Assembly (NCBI GenBank): GCA_014803985.1 | Contig: JAAVAO010000007.1 | Span: 69,524 to 105,146, forward strand | Direction: 5' to 3' | Length of the DNA: 35,623 nucleotides | From: Treponema sp. | GTDB taxonomy: Bacteria > Spirochaetota > Spirochaetia > Treponematales > Treponemataceae | Program-made: the position numbers and the translations under genes | The notes under the pieces: model-generated | Told to the model about the DNA's origin: nothing | What the model saw: only the letters and a program-made list of their open reading frames with translations | Database searches by the model: none | In this document: one piece after another, positions 23,786 to 32,108 of the stretch | How the letters are laid out: each line of letters begins with the position of its first letter | Position numbering within the stretch: position 1 is the stretch's first letter

Positions 23786-25534
23786 TTATTTCTTGCCAAA
23801 AAGCGACTTTAACTTTGCAAAAAATCCTTTTTGTTCTTTTTTCTGCTCCTGCTTTTTTTGACGGTTTTGCACATTATTTGAACGAGGCTTTGACGTGTCG
23901 TTAAAATTCCTTTTGTCGTATCCGCCTTTTCTGTAATTCTTATTTTCCCGTGGAAAATTAGTACGACTTCCCTTGTTGCCAGCCCTATTCTTTTGTCTCT
24001 TCTGTCGAAATTCGGTTTTACTATAGTCAGATTTATACGCCTTTGCATATTTATCCTTATAGATTTTCATTCTCTCTTCAAAAGACATTTCTTCCATAGT
24101 TTCTAGGTTTTCATATCTTTCATAAGACTTCTTGCCGTCGTTTTTATATCCGACCTTTGCACCGCTGTTAGACTTATAGTTTCTGCGCTTTTGACCGTCT
24201 TTTGAATCACCTGTTCGTTTGCCATCACGTTTTTTATAGCCATCTCGCCTGTCATCATGACCACGCCCCGTTTTTCGTCCGTCTCCCCTGCTCCGTTCTG
24301 AATGATGAGAGCCTCTTCGCGGGGAATGGGAATCGTCAAAATCACCGCCCCAATTTTCAGTCTTAATGTAAACGCCCGCACTCTTATCTTCGCTCATTTG
24401 CTCTGGATATGCGACCGTTGCCGGAATTTGCATTTCTATAAAACGCTCTATTGCAGGAAGATTGTAAACATCCTGCTCTGAACAAAATGTATACGCCTTT
24501 CCAGACTTTCCTGCGCGCGCAGTGCGTCCAATTCTATGCACATAGTTTTCCGCTTCATTTGGAAGATCAAAATTGATAACCATTGCAAGATCTGACACAT
24601 CTATTCCGCGAGCAGCAACATCAGTTGCCACAAGAATGGGAAGAAGTGAAGACTTAAAGTCATTTAAAATTTTCAAACGACGAGTTTGAGGCAAATCTCC
24701 AATAATAAAATCCGCCTTTAAGTCATTCATTTTTAACCGCTTTGCCACAACTTCACACGCACGCTTTGTGTTGCAAAATACAATGACGCTTGAAGGGTTT
24801 TCATTTTTCAAAATGCCGATGAGAAGCTTCATTTTATCATCACTTGAAACGTGAAGAAGCTCTTGCGCTATTTCAGAAACTGTTATATTTTCTGCTGCAA
24901 TTTCAATTTCTTTAGGATCGCGCGTATATTCCCATGCAAGATTTTTCACATAGGTATTTAAAGTCGCGCTAAAAAGCATCGTTTGTCGCTCTTCGCTTTT
25001 TGGAACAAGCTTTAAAATCTGCCGCAGTTCAGGATAAAATCCCATGTCAAACATACGATCCGCTTCATCCACAACTACGAAAGAGCATTTTTCCAAAGAA
25101 AGGTTTTTGCCCTCGCATAAATCAATCAAGCGACCAGGAGTTCCAATAATAAAGTCCACATCTTTTTTAATGGCGGCAATTTGCTTTTCATATCCCACGC
25201 CACCATAAACACTAACCGTCTTTAGATTTGTAAATTTCAAAAGGGTGTTCGCCTCTTCCTCCACTTGAACAGCAAGTTCTCGCGTTGGAACCATAATCAA
25301 TGCCTTTGTTTTTTCTTCAGCCGCGCCTTTTTCCGCTCTCACAAGCATTTCCTGTATTATAGCAACAAGATAAGCTGCAGTTTTTCCAGTTCCTGTTTGA
25401 CTTTGCACATACAAATCTGAACCGTCCTGCGAAAACTTCAATACTTGCTCCTGAACATCGGTGCAAGTCGTGTACCCCGCCGCCTCAATTCCCTTAAGCA
25501 GCGTTTCTTTTAAATTAAATTCAGTAAAATCCAT
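23786..25534 (-). CDS. DEAD-box RNA helicase with basic C-terminal tail
   Basis: 582 residues from ATG 25534 (MDFTEFNLKETLLKGIEAAG, the Q-motif region). Helicase motifs in order: SQTGTGKTAAYL (I), VPTRELAVQ (Ia), GTPGRLIDL (Ib), VVDEADRMFDMGF (II), LFSATL (III), VIVFCNTKRACE (IV), ATDVAARGIDV (V) and HRIGRTARAG (VI). Beyond about residue 390 a long Arg/Lys/Gly/Asp-rich tail (RRGSHHSERSRGDGRK and further blocks) should bind RNA non-specifically, as in RhlE/CsdA-type helicases. A promoter (25541-25569) ends six bases before the ATG. The product would unwind structured RNA during ribosome assembly, mRNA decay or cold adaptation. Helicase activity is certain in family terms; the specific orthologue is not. 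Confidence 0.93.
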   Translation of the reverse strand: MDFTEFNLKETLLKGIEAAGYTTCTDVQEQVLKFSQDGSDLYVQSQTGTGKTAAYLVAIIQEMLVRAEKGAAEEKTKALIMVPTRELAVQVEEEANTLLKFTNLKTVSVYGGVGYEKQIAAIKKDVDFIIGTPGRLIDLCEGKNLSLEKCSFVVVDEADRMFDMGFYPELRQILKLVPKSEERQTMLFSATLNTYVKNLAWEYTRDPKEIEIAAENITVSEIAQELLHVSSDDKMKLLIGILKNENPSSVIVFCNTKRACEVVAKRLKMNDLKADFIIGDLPQTRRLKILNDFKSSLLPILVATDVAARGIDVSDLAMVINFDLPNEAENYVHRIGRTARAGKSGKAYTFCSEQDVYNLPAIERFIEMQIPATVAYPEQMSEDKSAGVYIKTENWGGDFDDSHSPRRGSHHSERSRGDGRKTGRGHDDRRDGYKKRDGKRTGDSKDGQKRRNYKSNSGAKVGYKNDGKKSYERYENLETMEEMSFEERMKIYKDKYAKAYKSDYSKTEFRQKRQKNRAGNKGSRTNFPRENKNYRKGGYDKRNFNDTSKPRSNNVQNRQKKQEQKKEQKGFFAKLKSLFGKK

Positions 25535-25540
25535 AAATGT

Positions 25541-25569
25541 ACTATATAATTTTTTGCTGATTGTTACAA
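25541..25569 (-). promoter_or_regulatory. promoter of the DEAD-box gene, likely leaderless
   Basis: On the minus strand TTGTAA (25569-25564), 17 bases, TATAGT (25546-25541), then ACATTT and the ATG. Transcription would start at or beside the start codon, and there is no Shine-Dalgarno. Confidence 0.65.
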
Positions 25570-25690
25570 CTAGGGCTGGCAAATGCCCACGTCTTACACA
25601 CGAAAAGAAATTTGCTCCCTCATTTTGCAACGCAAACTCAAACGATTAAAATCCAAAGAAAAAATAGAAAAACATTCTTCCAGTTGCAAA

Positions 25691-25737
25691 GGCGGAAGAT
25701 ACATTGTTCTTCTACTTTTTATTCCTCAACTTCCGCC
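25691..25737 (+). repeat. interspersed palindromic repeat A
   Basis: 47 bases with perfect 8-bp ends GGCGGAAG (25691-25698) and CTTCCGCC (25730-25737); the interior is pyrimidine-rich (ATACATTGTTCTTCTAC then TTTTTATTCCTCAA). Followed directly by palindrome C (CCAGTTTTG 25739-25747 / CAAAACTGG 25761-25769) and TAGCGAATTG. Confidence 0.75.
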
Positions 25738-25976
25738 TCCAGTTTTGTACGCTTCGCTATCAAAACTGGCTAGCGAATTGTGATTTGAACAGAAGTACGC
25801 AATTCCATAGTATTTGCATGCTAGTTTTTGTTTGCTTGCACTGCTTGGCTTTACGCAAAACTGGCTAGTGGATTGTCATTGATTTTTTCTCACCAGTTTT
25901 GTGTGCGAGTTTTGGTAGCGCAGCGTACAAAACTCGGTAGCGAGCGTAGGGTGTTGCGGGGTGTTCCCGCAGAGAG

Positions 25977-26068
25977 TGGCGGAAGATACACTGTTTTTTC
26001 AGTTTTTATTCCTTTACTTCCGCCACCAGTTTTGCTACCTCGCAATGCTCGGCTTTACGCAAAACTGG
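25977..26068 (+). repeat. interspersed palindromic repeat A plus palindrome C, second copy
   Basis: TGGCGGAAG (25977-25985) and CTTCCGCCA (26017-26025) bound the element; CCAGTTTTG (26026-26034) and CAAAACTGG (26060-26068) follow, as at 25739-25769. The order A then C is the same in both copies, so the unit appears to be composite. Confidence 0.75.
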
Positions 26069-26169
26069 CTAGTAAGTTGAAAACGCTAGCAGTGCAAGCG
26101 AGGAGGATACCTCCCCCTCCTTAATTTAAAAATGATTGTAACACACATATTTGAAACGGACAGGACGCT

Positions 26170-26197
26170 TTTCAATCCGTGTAAAAAATACTATACT
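26170..26197 (+). promoter_or_regulatory. promoter of the ABC exporter gene, likely leaderless
   Basis: TTTCAA (26170-26175), 16 bases, TATACT (26192-26197), then six bases and the ATG at 26204. No Shine-Dalgarno is present before that ATG. Confidence 0.5.
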
Positions 26198-26203
26198 TTT
26201 AGA

Positions 26204-27946
26204 ATGAACTATACACGGAATTCACTTGCAATTTTCTTTTCATACTACAAACCACACTGGACGCTTTTTGTGGGAGATATTTTTTGCGCAACAGTCTATG
26301 CTGCAATTGACATATTGTTTCCAATGGCAAGCCGATGGGCAATTGACGCTATCATTCCTCAAAAGAACTTTAAACTGTTTTTTATTTTAATTGCGGCAAT
26401 TCTTGTGGCGTTTTTGTTGAAAAGCGCGTGCAACTATTTTATCACATACTGGGGACACATTTTCGGAACACGTGTGGAAGCAGATATGAGGCGCGATGTT
26501 TTTGCACAAATCGAAAGACAATCGTTTTCTTTTTTTGACAAAAACCGCACGGGAAAACTGATGAGCCGCGTCACAACCGACTTATTTGACATAACAGAGC
26601 TTGCACACCACGGACCGGAAGACGTTTGGATTTCGCTGCTAACAATTTTGGGGGCATCGGTAATACTTTTAAAAATACGCTGGGAACTGGCGGTAATAGT
26701 GTTCATATTTTTGCCAGCAACGATTTTTGTAACAAGCCTTGCACAAAAAAGAATGCTTTCCACATCAAAAAAAGTCAAGGAGAGCACTTCGGAAATCAAC
26801 GCGGCAATAGAATCAAGCATTTCTGGCATACGCGTAACAAAAGTCTTTGGAAATGAAAAATTTGAAGAGAAAAAATTCAACAAGGGCAACAGCGAATACA
26901 AAATGGCAAAACGAATGTACTACAAAGAAATGTCCCGCTTCCATACAAAAATTGAATTATTCAGCAACATTTTGAACCTTATTGTTTTGTGTGCAGGCGG
27001 ATTTTTCATTATGAAAGGCTCGATGAAAGTCTCTGATTTGGTAGCGGCAAATCTTTTCGTTGCGGCATTCACCTCCCCAGTCCGCAGGCTTTCGTTTTTC
27101 ATGGAACAGTTTACAACGGGCATGGCAGGATTTAACAGATTCCTAGAAATAATGAAAACTGACACTGCCATCCATGAAACGAGTGGCGCAAAAGAAATTT
27201 TCTGCGCGCGCGGAAATATACGCTATGAAGACGTTTCCTTTTCTTATAATGGCTCTAAAGAAGTGTTAAGTCATATCAACCTTGACATTAAGCCCGGGCA
27301 AAAATACGCGCTCGTTGGACTTTCAGGAGGTGGAAAAACTACGATCGCAAATCTGCTTCCGCGTTTTTATGAAATAACTTCGGGGAACATTTTTCTTGAC
27401 GGAATTGACATAAAAGATATAACCGTTTCTTCACTGAGAAAGCAAATTGGAATCGTGCAGCAAGATGTTTTTCTTTTTGCGGGAACAATAAAAGAAAATA
27501 TAGCCTACGGAAAAATCACCGCAACGAACGAAGAAATCGAACAGGCGGCGAGACGCGCAAAAATTCACGATGACATTATGAAAATGCCATTTGGATACGA
27601 CACAATTGTAGGAGAGCGCGGAGTTTTGCTTTCTGGCGGACAAAAACAGCGCATTTCAATAGCACGGTGTTTTTTGAAAAACCCTCCAATCCTTATTTTA
27701 GACGAGGCAACAAGTGCTCTTGACAGCGCAACCGAATTACAAATTCAAGCGGCGTTCGACTCCCTTTCAAAAGGTCGCACAACAATAGTTATAGCACACA
27801 GACTTTCCACTATCTGCAATGCCGACTGCATCGCTGTAGTGGGAGAAAATGGAATCATAGAACAGGGAACACATCAAGAACTGATAGCATTAAACGGTGA
27901 GTATGCACAACTGTATAAAGTGCAAAGCACGATAACGACAATATAG
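26204..27946 (+). CDS. MsbA-like ABC exporter half-transporter
   Basis: 580 residues: a six-helix exporter membrane domain (about 1-320; FEKKFNKGNSEYKMAKRMYY is the usual cytosolic loop) fused to an ATPase domain. Walker A is GLSGGGKTTIANLLPRFY, the Q-loop is IGIVQQDVFLFAGTIKENIAYG, the signature LLSGGQKQRISIARCFL and Walker B ILILDEATSALD; H-loop in TTIVIAHRLSTI. The protein dimerises and moves lipids or hydrophobic compounds across the inner membrane. The start is uncertain between ATG 26132 and ATG 26204; 26204 (MNYTRNSLAIFFSYYKPHW) matches the usual beginning of the family and sits at the expected transcription start. Confidence 0.9.
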   Translation: MNYTRNSLAIFFSYYKPHWTLFVGDIFCATVYAAIDILFPMASRWAIDAIIPQKNFKLFFILIAAILVAFLLKSACNYFITYWGHIFGTRVEADMRRDVFAQIERQSFSFFDKNRTGKLMSRVTTDLFDITELAHHGPEDVWISLLTILGASVILLKIRWELAVIVFIFLPATIFVTSLAQKRMLSTSKKVKESTSEINAAIESSISGIRVTKVFGNEKFEEKKFNKGNSEYKMAKRMYYKEMSRFHTKIELFSNILNLIVLCAGGFFIMKGSMKVSDLVAANLFVAAFTSPVRRLSFFMEQFTTGMAGFNRFLEIMKTDTAIHETSGAKEIFCARGNIRYEDVSFSYNGSKEVLSHINLDIKPGQKYALVGLSGGGKTTIANLLPRFYEITSGNIFLDGIDIKDITVSSLRKQIGIVQQDVFLFAGTIKENIAYGKITATNEEIEQAARRAKIHDDIMKMPFGYDTIVGERGVLLSGGQKQRISIARCFLKNPPILILDEATSALDSATELQIQAAFDSLSKGRTTIVIAHRLSTICNADCIAVVGENGIIEQGTHQELIALNGEYAQLYKVQSTITTI

Positions 27947-27956
27947 TTTCTCACGC

Positions 27957-28121
27957 TCAACCGCGCTGTTTTTCCGCTAAAATTAGTTTAGCACAAGAAG
28001 CAATGGAAAGGGATTCTGTTGTTTCCCGGTTTTTAAGGTTTTTTAAAGTGAGAGTGCTGGTTTCTAGAGCAAAAATCTCTACTCCATAAAGTTTGCAGTC
28101 AATCCAATTTATTTTCAGCAT
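27957..28121 (-). CDS. small protein of unknown function (54 aa), last in the AAA+ operon
   Basis: A 54-codon frame from ATG 28121 to TGA 27957, beginning MLKINWIDCKLYGVEIFALE and ending CAKLILAEKQRG. Its ATG overlaps the stop of the zinc-ribbon gene by seven bases (ATGCTGA), the same coupling used throughout this operon. Two cysteines, no membrane helix, no recognised domain. The frame ends 10 bases before the converging ABC exporter gene. Codon usage looks like that of its neighbours, but no database support is available to me. Confidence 0.45.
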   Translation of the reverse strand: MLKINWIDCKLYGVEIFALETSTLTLKNLKNRETTESLSIASCAKLILAEKQRG

Positions 28122-28837
28122 TTTCTAAACACCACAGCCTTGCTGAACTGCCCTGAAAAAGAACCCAAGATAGCATCTTCCCTGACGATTCCAACAAAAT
28201 TCTCTGAAAGTTTTATAGAATGATGCACCATTTGCATTGTACCAAAGAAAAACTGCAACTCGTCAGGAAGCGGATGTAAATCTGAATCTACAATCTGTAA
28301 ATGTAAGTTACCGTCTGAAAGTGTTCCTTCGTAGAATTCAGTTGAATAACTACCATTATCAAACAGTGTTTTTACCAACGCTTTTACGCAGTTTCCTTGA
28401 ATACTTTCTATAATAAAATATTGAGTCATATACTTATCTCTATGCACATAATGCCCCAACAATGACGATTTTTTCTCTATTGCATTTTTCGTTTGTATCG
28501 CTTTCACTACGATGTCATTAAATGGATGTACATTTCGAAAATCGTCCTCGATAATGCCCTCTTTCATGCGATTTGTCTGAAGAATCGATGCCATACGGTC
28601 TGGTGAGATGAAAACAGGCGTTTGCTCTTTTACTTCTTCATCATCTTCAATTATTATTGCACTTTCTTCCTGTTCAATTTTACATCCGCATTCCGAGCAA
28701 AAAAGGTCATCGTCTTCAAGCGGACTATTGCAATTTGTGCAAAATCGACCATGTATTTGCTCGCCAAAGGAAGCGTTTGTATTTTTCAATGTGTTTTTTT
28801 TTGATAGCGGTGACTGTTCGCTAGAAAATTTCATCAT
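28115..28837 (-). CDS. zinc-ribbon protein of unknown function (240 aa)
   Basis: An N-terminal zinc ribbon FCTNCNSPLEDDDLFCSECG (CxxC-x10-CxxC, about residues 33-53) is followed by an acidic linker (IIIEDDEEVKE) and a C-terminal domain of about 150 residues rich in beta strands (YFIIESIQGNCVKALVKTLF; NLHLQIVDSDLHPLPDELQF). No helices or signal peptide, so it is cytosolic. The gene starts inside the stop of the AAA+ gene (ATGA overlap), which implies equimolar production. The AAA+ protein has a zinc ribbon of the same type, suggesting the two bind a common partner or each other. I do not recognise the C-terminal domain. Confidence 0.75.
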   Translation of the reverse strand: MMKFSSEQSPLSKKNTLKNTNASFGEQIHGRFCTNCNSPLEDDDLFCSECGCKIEQEESAIIIEDDEEVKEQTPVFISPDRMASILQTNRMKEGIIEDDFRNVHPFNDIVVKAIQTKNAIEKKSSLLGHYVHRDKYMTQYFIIESIQGNCVKALVKTLFDNGSYSTEFYEGTLSDGNLHLQIVDSDLHPLPDELQFFFGTMQMVHHSIKLSENFVGIVREDAILGSFSGQFSKAVVFRKC

Positions 28838-31443
28838 AATATGCCAGCTCCCGCATCAAGCAAAAAATCTTCACTTATAATAGTCGCAAGAGCAGTTTTT
28901 GTGCGCTCCGATTCGCTTAAAGCTATCAATCGGGAATTTTTCTTTCTCACAACCGTATCAAAAAGTTTTCTGATTGTACGACCGTTTGCAAAATCACTGG
29001 TTCTATTCTGCCATATTTCAGTAATAAAATCTTGCGCGATGTTCTCCGCCTCTTTCGTAAGCACAAGACGCTCTTTTTTTGCATAAAGGCAGAATAATTC
29101 GTAGAGTTCAGAAGCATTATAATCATCAATATGAATGTGATGCGTAAATCGGCTTGACAAACCCTGGTTTGTTTCCATCCATTCGTTCATTTTGTTTTTA
29201 TATCCTGCTACAATTACAATGAATTTACCGCGATCATCTTCCATTCGTTTCATGAGAGTGTCTGTCGCTTCGTGTCCAAAGTCATCGGTAGCGAGCGTGT
29301 ACACTTCATCAATAAACAATATGCCACCCGTTGCATCATCGCACAGCCGTTGCATATTCTGCGCTGTGTGCCCCACATATTTTGCTACGACTTGGCTACG
29401 GTCACACTCAATGACTTTGTTGCTTGAAAGCAAGCCGATTGCGGCAAAAAGTTTTCCAAGAATTCGGGCGACGGTTGTTTTTCCAGTTCCTGGATTTCCT
29501 GTAAGAGCGATATGGATTTCTGGCTTTTTTGGAGTCTGTCCGAATCGTTCCATCTCCTTGTTGATTTGAATTGTGTCATACAGTTCATGTATAGCCTTTT
29601 TTACTTTTTCCATTCCAATCAGTTCGTCCAATTCAGCAAATGCTTCTTCCGATGTAAACGCTTTATGCTCTTCATAAGGAATATCACAGGAACAGATTGT
29701 CATTAACGTTTCTCTTGTAAGTGATTCAGGTGTTAATTTTGCAATACGAGAATCCATGCGAAACTTTATCGTGTCACAGAGATTTCTTACAGCACGAGCA
29801 TTAGAGAAATCCTTTCCTTTATTTTTGTATAAATCTTCCACCGCGAGCCGAGCCATCCTTTCTGCATCGTCATCAGGTGAAAAAACAAATTGCGACTTTT
29901 TTACTTGCAAGCACAATATCGCAAACAGTTCGTCCGATGTATAATCGTCAATGTGAATTTTATGCTCAAATCTGCTGTTTAAACCAGGGTTCATACGCAG
30001 GAAGTTTTGCATTTCATTTTGATACCCTGCTGCAATAACAACAAATTTACCTCGGTCATCTTCCATTCGTTTTAAGAGCGTTCCGACCGCCTCGTTTCCA
30101 AAAGAATTCGCAGAGTTGTCCGTTCCCGCAAGATAATATGCCTCGTCTATAAAAAGCACACCACCCATCGCTTTATCGCAGAGTTCATTCACCTTGTCTT
30201 TGGTTTGCCCAACAAAACCAGCCGTCATATCCAAACCGGCTGTTTCTATTACCTTATCACTTGGTAAAAGTTGCATCGTATAAAACAATTTGCCCAAAAT
30301 ACGGGCAACGGTCGTTTTTCCAGTTCCCGGATTTCCAGTAAGAACTATGTGAATTTTTGGATTATCAACCTCAAAACCTAATACTTTTCGTTTCTGATTG
30401 TTTTGAATAGTCTGACAAAGTTCCCGCACGGCGTTCTTGACACTTTCCATACCGATAAGTTCATCAAGCATTGCAAGAACATTTTCCACACTTTCAGGCT
30501 TTTTTGTAATAGGCAAATCATCAAGTATGATTCGCCTTAAATCATCATCTGTTAAATCTGTTTTTGTGCTTAAACGCCCCGCTTGTTTTTCAAAAATCGT
30601 GCGAAGAATATCTTTCTCTACAATCCAACCATTTTTGTAAGGACTAGATGAACGAGACTTCGCTTCCTGCACACAGCGAAAAAACGATTTCTGCACAGAA
30701 TCTGAAAAGACAAAGCCGTTTTCACGAAGTTTTTTTTCAAGAATGCTTGTAAGGTTTTCATCGCTTATTGGGGGAAAATCATAAAAAGTAACCAAATCGA
30801 CAAGCTCATTCTTTTCTGTGAAAAATTGCTCCAGAGGCTCTTGAATTCCAAGCAGGATGCATATTGTCTCGGATTTTTGCTCCGTAAGCCCCAGTAAAAG
30901 TTGGTGAAGATAATTCACATCGTTATGAACTTCATCAACTAGGAAAATGCCTAGTTTCTGCTCGGAAAGATATTTTGCAATTTGAGTGTCTGTAGCATAT
31001 TGCCGTTGCAATTTATGCGCAGTAGTCCTTGCAACTGTGTTATACGTAAGGCACTGAGTTTTTTTGAGTTGTGAAATAAAACATTCCGCCATAAGTGACT
31101 TGCCAGTCCCTGTCTCGCCTCGAAAAACTAGCACATTAGTTGCCTCGCAGACCGCAATGCCGATTTTTTTCTGTTTTTGCCGAATGATGAGCGTATTTAT
31201 AAACATCTGCAAACGAGAGCGAATTTCATCCATGCCGATATAGTCTGTATTAACAGCCTGACAATCAAATTTCGTTTGCACTTTCACGCAAGGATGGCTC
31301 TGTGTATTGCATTGATTATGGGAAGAAACAGGCTCTTGTTCAGGGATACTATTCTGTTCAGGAAGCTTTGTTCCGCACTTACGACAGAATTTTGCAAGAG
31401 GGCGGTTTTGTGCGGAACATACAGGACAAGTAAAAGCAGACAT
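28834..31443 (-). CDS. zinc-ribbon protein with three AAA+ modules (two CbxX/CfxQ-type)
   Basis: 869 residues. A zinc ribbon (CPVC at 6-9, CRKC at 20-23) opens the protein. AAA1 (about 70-290) has Walker A GETGTGKS (109-116) and Walker B GIFLVDEVHN, and resembles an MoxR/DnaA-like or ORC-like module. AAA2 (about 325-590) and AAA3 (about 603-860) are CbxX/CfxQ-type: DELIGMESVKNAVREL and DELIGMEKVKKAIHEL at their starts, Walker A GNPGTGKTTVARILGKLF in both (370-377; 649-656), Walker B VLFIDEAYYLA and ILFIDEVYTLA, and arginine-finger blocks LNSRFEHKI and LSSRFTHHI. CbxX-type ATPases remodel other proteins (Rubisco activase CbbX, EccA of type VII secretion, SpoVK). The combination in one chain is unusual. 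Shine-Dalgarno GAGG before ATG 31443. Confidence 0.85.
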   Translation of the reverse strand: MSAFTCPVCSAQNRPLAKFCRKCGTKLPEQNSIPEQEPVSSHNQCNTQSHPCVKVQTKFDCQAVNTDYIGMDEIRSRLQMFINTLIIRQKQKKIGIAVCEATNVLVFRGETGTGKSLMAECFISQLKKTQCLTYNTVARTTAHKLQRQYATDTQIAKYLSEQKLGIFLVDEVHNDVNYLHQLLLGLTEQKSETICILLGIQEPLEQFFTEKNELVDLVTFYDFPPISDENLTSILEKKLRENGFVFSDSVQKSFFRCVQEAKSRSSSPYKNGWIVEKDILRTIFEKQAGRLSTKTDLTDDDLRRIILDDLPITKKPESVENVLAMLDELIGMESVKNAVRELCQTIQNNQKRKVLGFEVDNPKIHIVLTGNPGTGKTTVARILGKLFYTMQLLPSDKVIETAGLDMTAGFVGQTKDKVNELCDKAMGGVLFIDEAYYLAGTDNSANSFGNEAVGTLLKRMEDDRGKFVVIAAGYQNEMQNFLRMNPGLNSRFEHKIHIDDYTSDELFAILCLQVKKSQFVFSPDDDAERMARLAVEDLYKNKGKDFSNARAVRNLCDTIKFRMDSRIAKLTPESLTRETLMTICSCDIPYEEHKAFTSEEAFAELDELIGMEKVKKAIHELYDTIQINKEMERFGQTPKKPEIHIALTGNPGTGKTTVARILGKLFAAIGLLSSNKVIECDRSQVVAKYVGHTAQNMQRLCDDATGGILFIDEVYTLATDDFGHEATDTLMKRMEDDRGKFIVIVAGYKNKMNEWMETNQGLSSRFTHHIHIDDYNASELYELFCLYAKKERLVLTKEAENIAQDFITEIWQNRTSDFANGRTIRKLFDTVVRKKNSRLIALSESERTKTALATIISEDFLLDAGAGIL

Positions 31444-31463
31444 AAAACCTCACACACAACCCA

Positions 31464-32108
31464 CTACTTTGAAAGCCAAGCCTGCATTTCCTGCCATTTA
31501 ACTTCCGCCACTCTTTTGCGTTCTCTTTCTGCTTCTTCCGCTTCTTGCCGACGTTTTCTTTCTGTCTCTTCCGCTTCTTGCCGACGTTTTCTTTCTGTCT
31601 CTTCCGCTTCTCGTCTTTTCCTTTCTTTATCCTGTATATCGCAGACTATACCAAATACCGCTCCAATAACAGTTCCAATGATTGTTAGATATATCAAATA
31701 GTTTTTTATCTTCTTTTTTGCATCAGGATCATTCGATAATTCTGCTTGTGTATAATCACAGTCTCTTTTACACCCATCGGTACATTCTTCACAACCCTCG
31801 CCACAATAATAAAACCCACAGTCATCACAACCTTCCTTACAACCTTCAATACAACCTGGAATAGCACTAAATCCACAACTGGAGCAATCGAAACAACCGT
31901 TGAGAAAACCACAAGTTCCATAAAAACAACCTTTGAAACAACCTTCACACCCATCCGTACACCCCATGCCATACCATTCACAACTACCAACACAGCCTTT
32001 ACATGTATTTTCACATGTAGAATGACACCCTACAACCCCGATTGATAACAAGCCACCAAGTGCCAATCCTATTAATGCCCCGATTATCGTATATTTTTTA
32101 AATTTCAT
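31464..32108 (-). CDS. cysteine-rich lipoprotein-like membrane protein with cytosolic coiled coil
   Basis: 214 residues in four parts: an N-terminal helix ending in LSIGVVGC, which fits a lipobox (VVG-C); a segment of about 92 residues with 22 cysteines, mainly in Cx2C/Cx3C spacing with glycine before cysteine (CENTCKGCVGSC; GCTDGCEGCFKGC; GCEECTDGCKRDC); a second helix (LIYLTIIGTVIGAVFGIVC); and a highly charged cytosolic coiled coil made of 11-residue repeats (KRRQEAEETER, about 2.5 copies, encoded by a 33-bp direct repeat near 31544-31600). The Cys-rich part is outside the membrane. Stabilisation by disulphides, metal binding or redox sensing are all possible. Coupled by an 11-base overlap to the Lgt-like gene. 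No family recognised. Confidence 0.75.
   Translation of the reverse strand: MKFKKYTIIGALIGLALGGLLSIGVVGCHSTCENTCKGCVGSCEWYGMGCTDGCEGCFKGCFYGTCGFLNGCFDCSSCGFSAIPGCIEGCKEGCDDCGFYYCGEGCEECTDGCKRDCDYTQAELSNDPDAKKKIKNYLIYLTIIGTVIGAVFGIVCDIQDKERKRREAEETERKRRQEAEETERKRRQEAEEAERERKRVAEVKWQEMQAWLSK

Larger units (their letters stand above)
25535..26203. other. repeat-rich region between helicase and ABC exporter genes
   Basis: No gene is supported in these 669 bases. They contain two good copies of repeat A (25691-25737, 25977-26025), each followed at once by a CCAGTTTTG...CAAAACTGG palindrome (25739-25769; 26026-26068), further partial copies of the palindrome (25855-25901), a short stem GGAGG-ATA-CCTCC at 26102-26114, and the promoters of the two flanking divergent genes. 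Reading frames here merely run through the repeats. Confidence 0.6.

Noticed and set aside
25828..26124. 98-codon plus-strand frame in the repeat region
   Set aside because: It runs through two copies of palindromic repeats and has no Shine-Dalgarno; not a gene.
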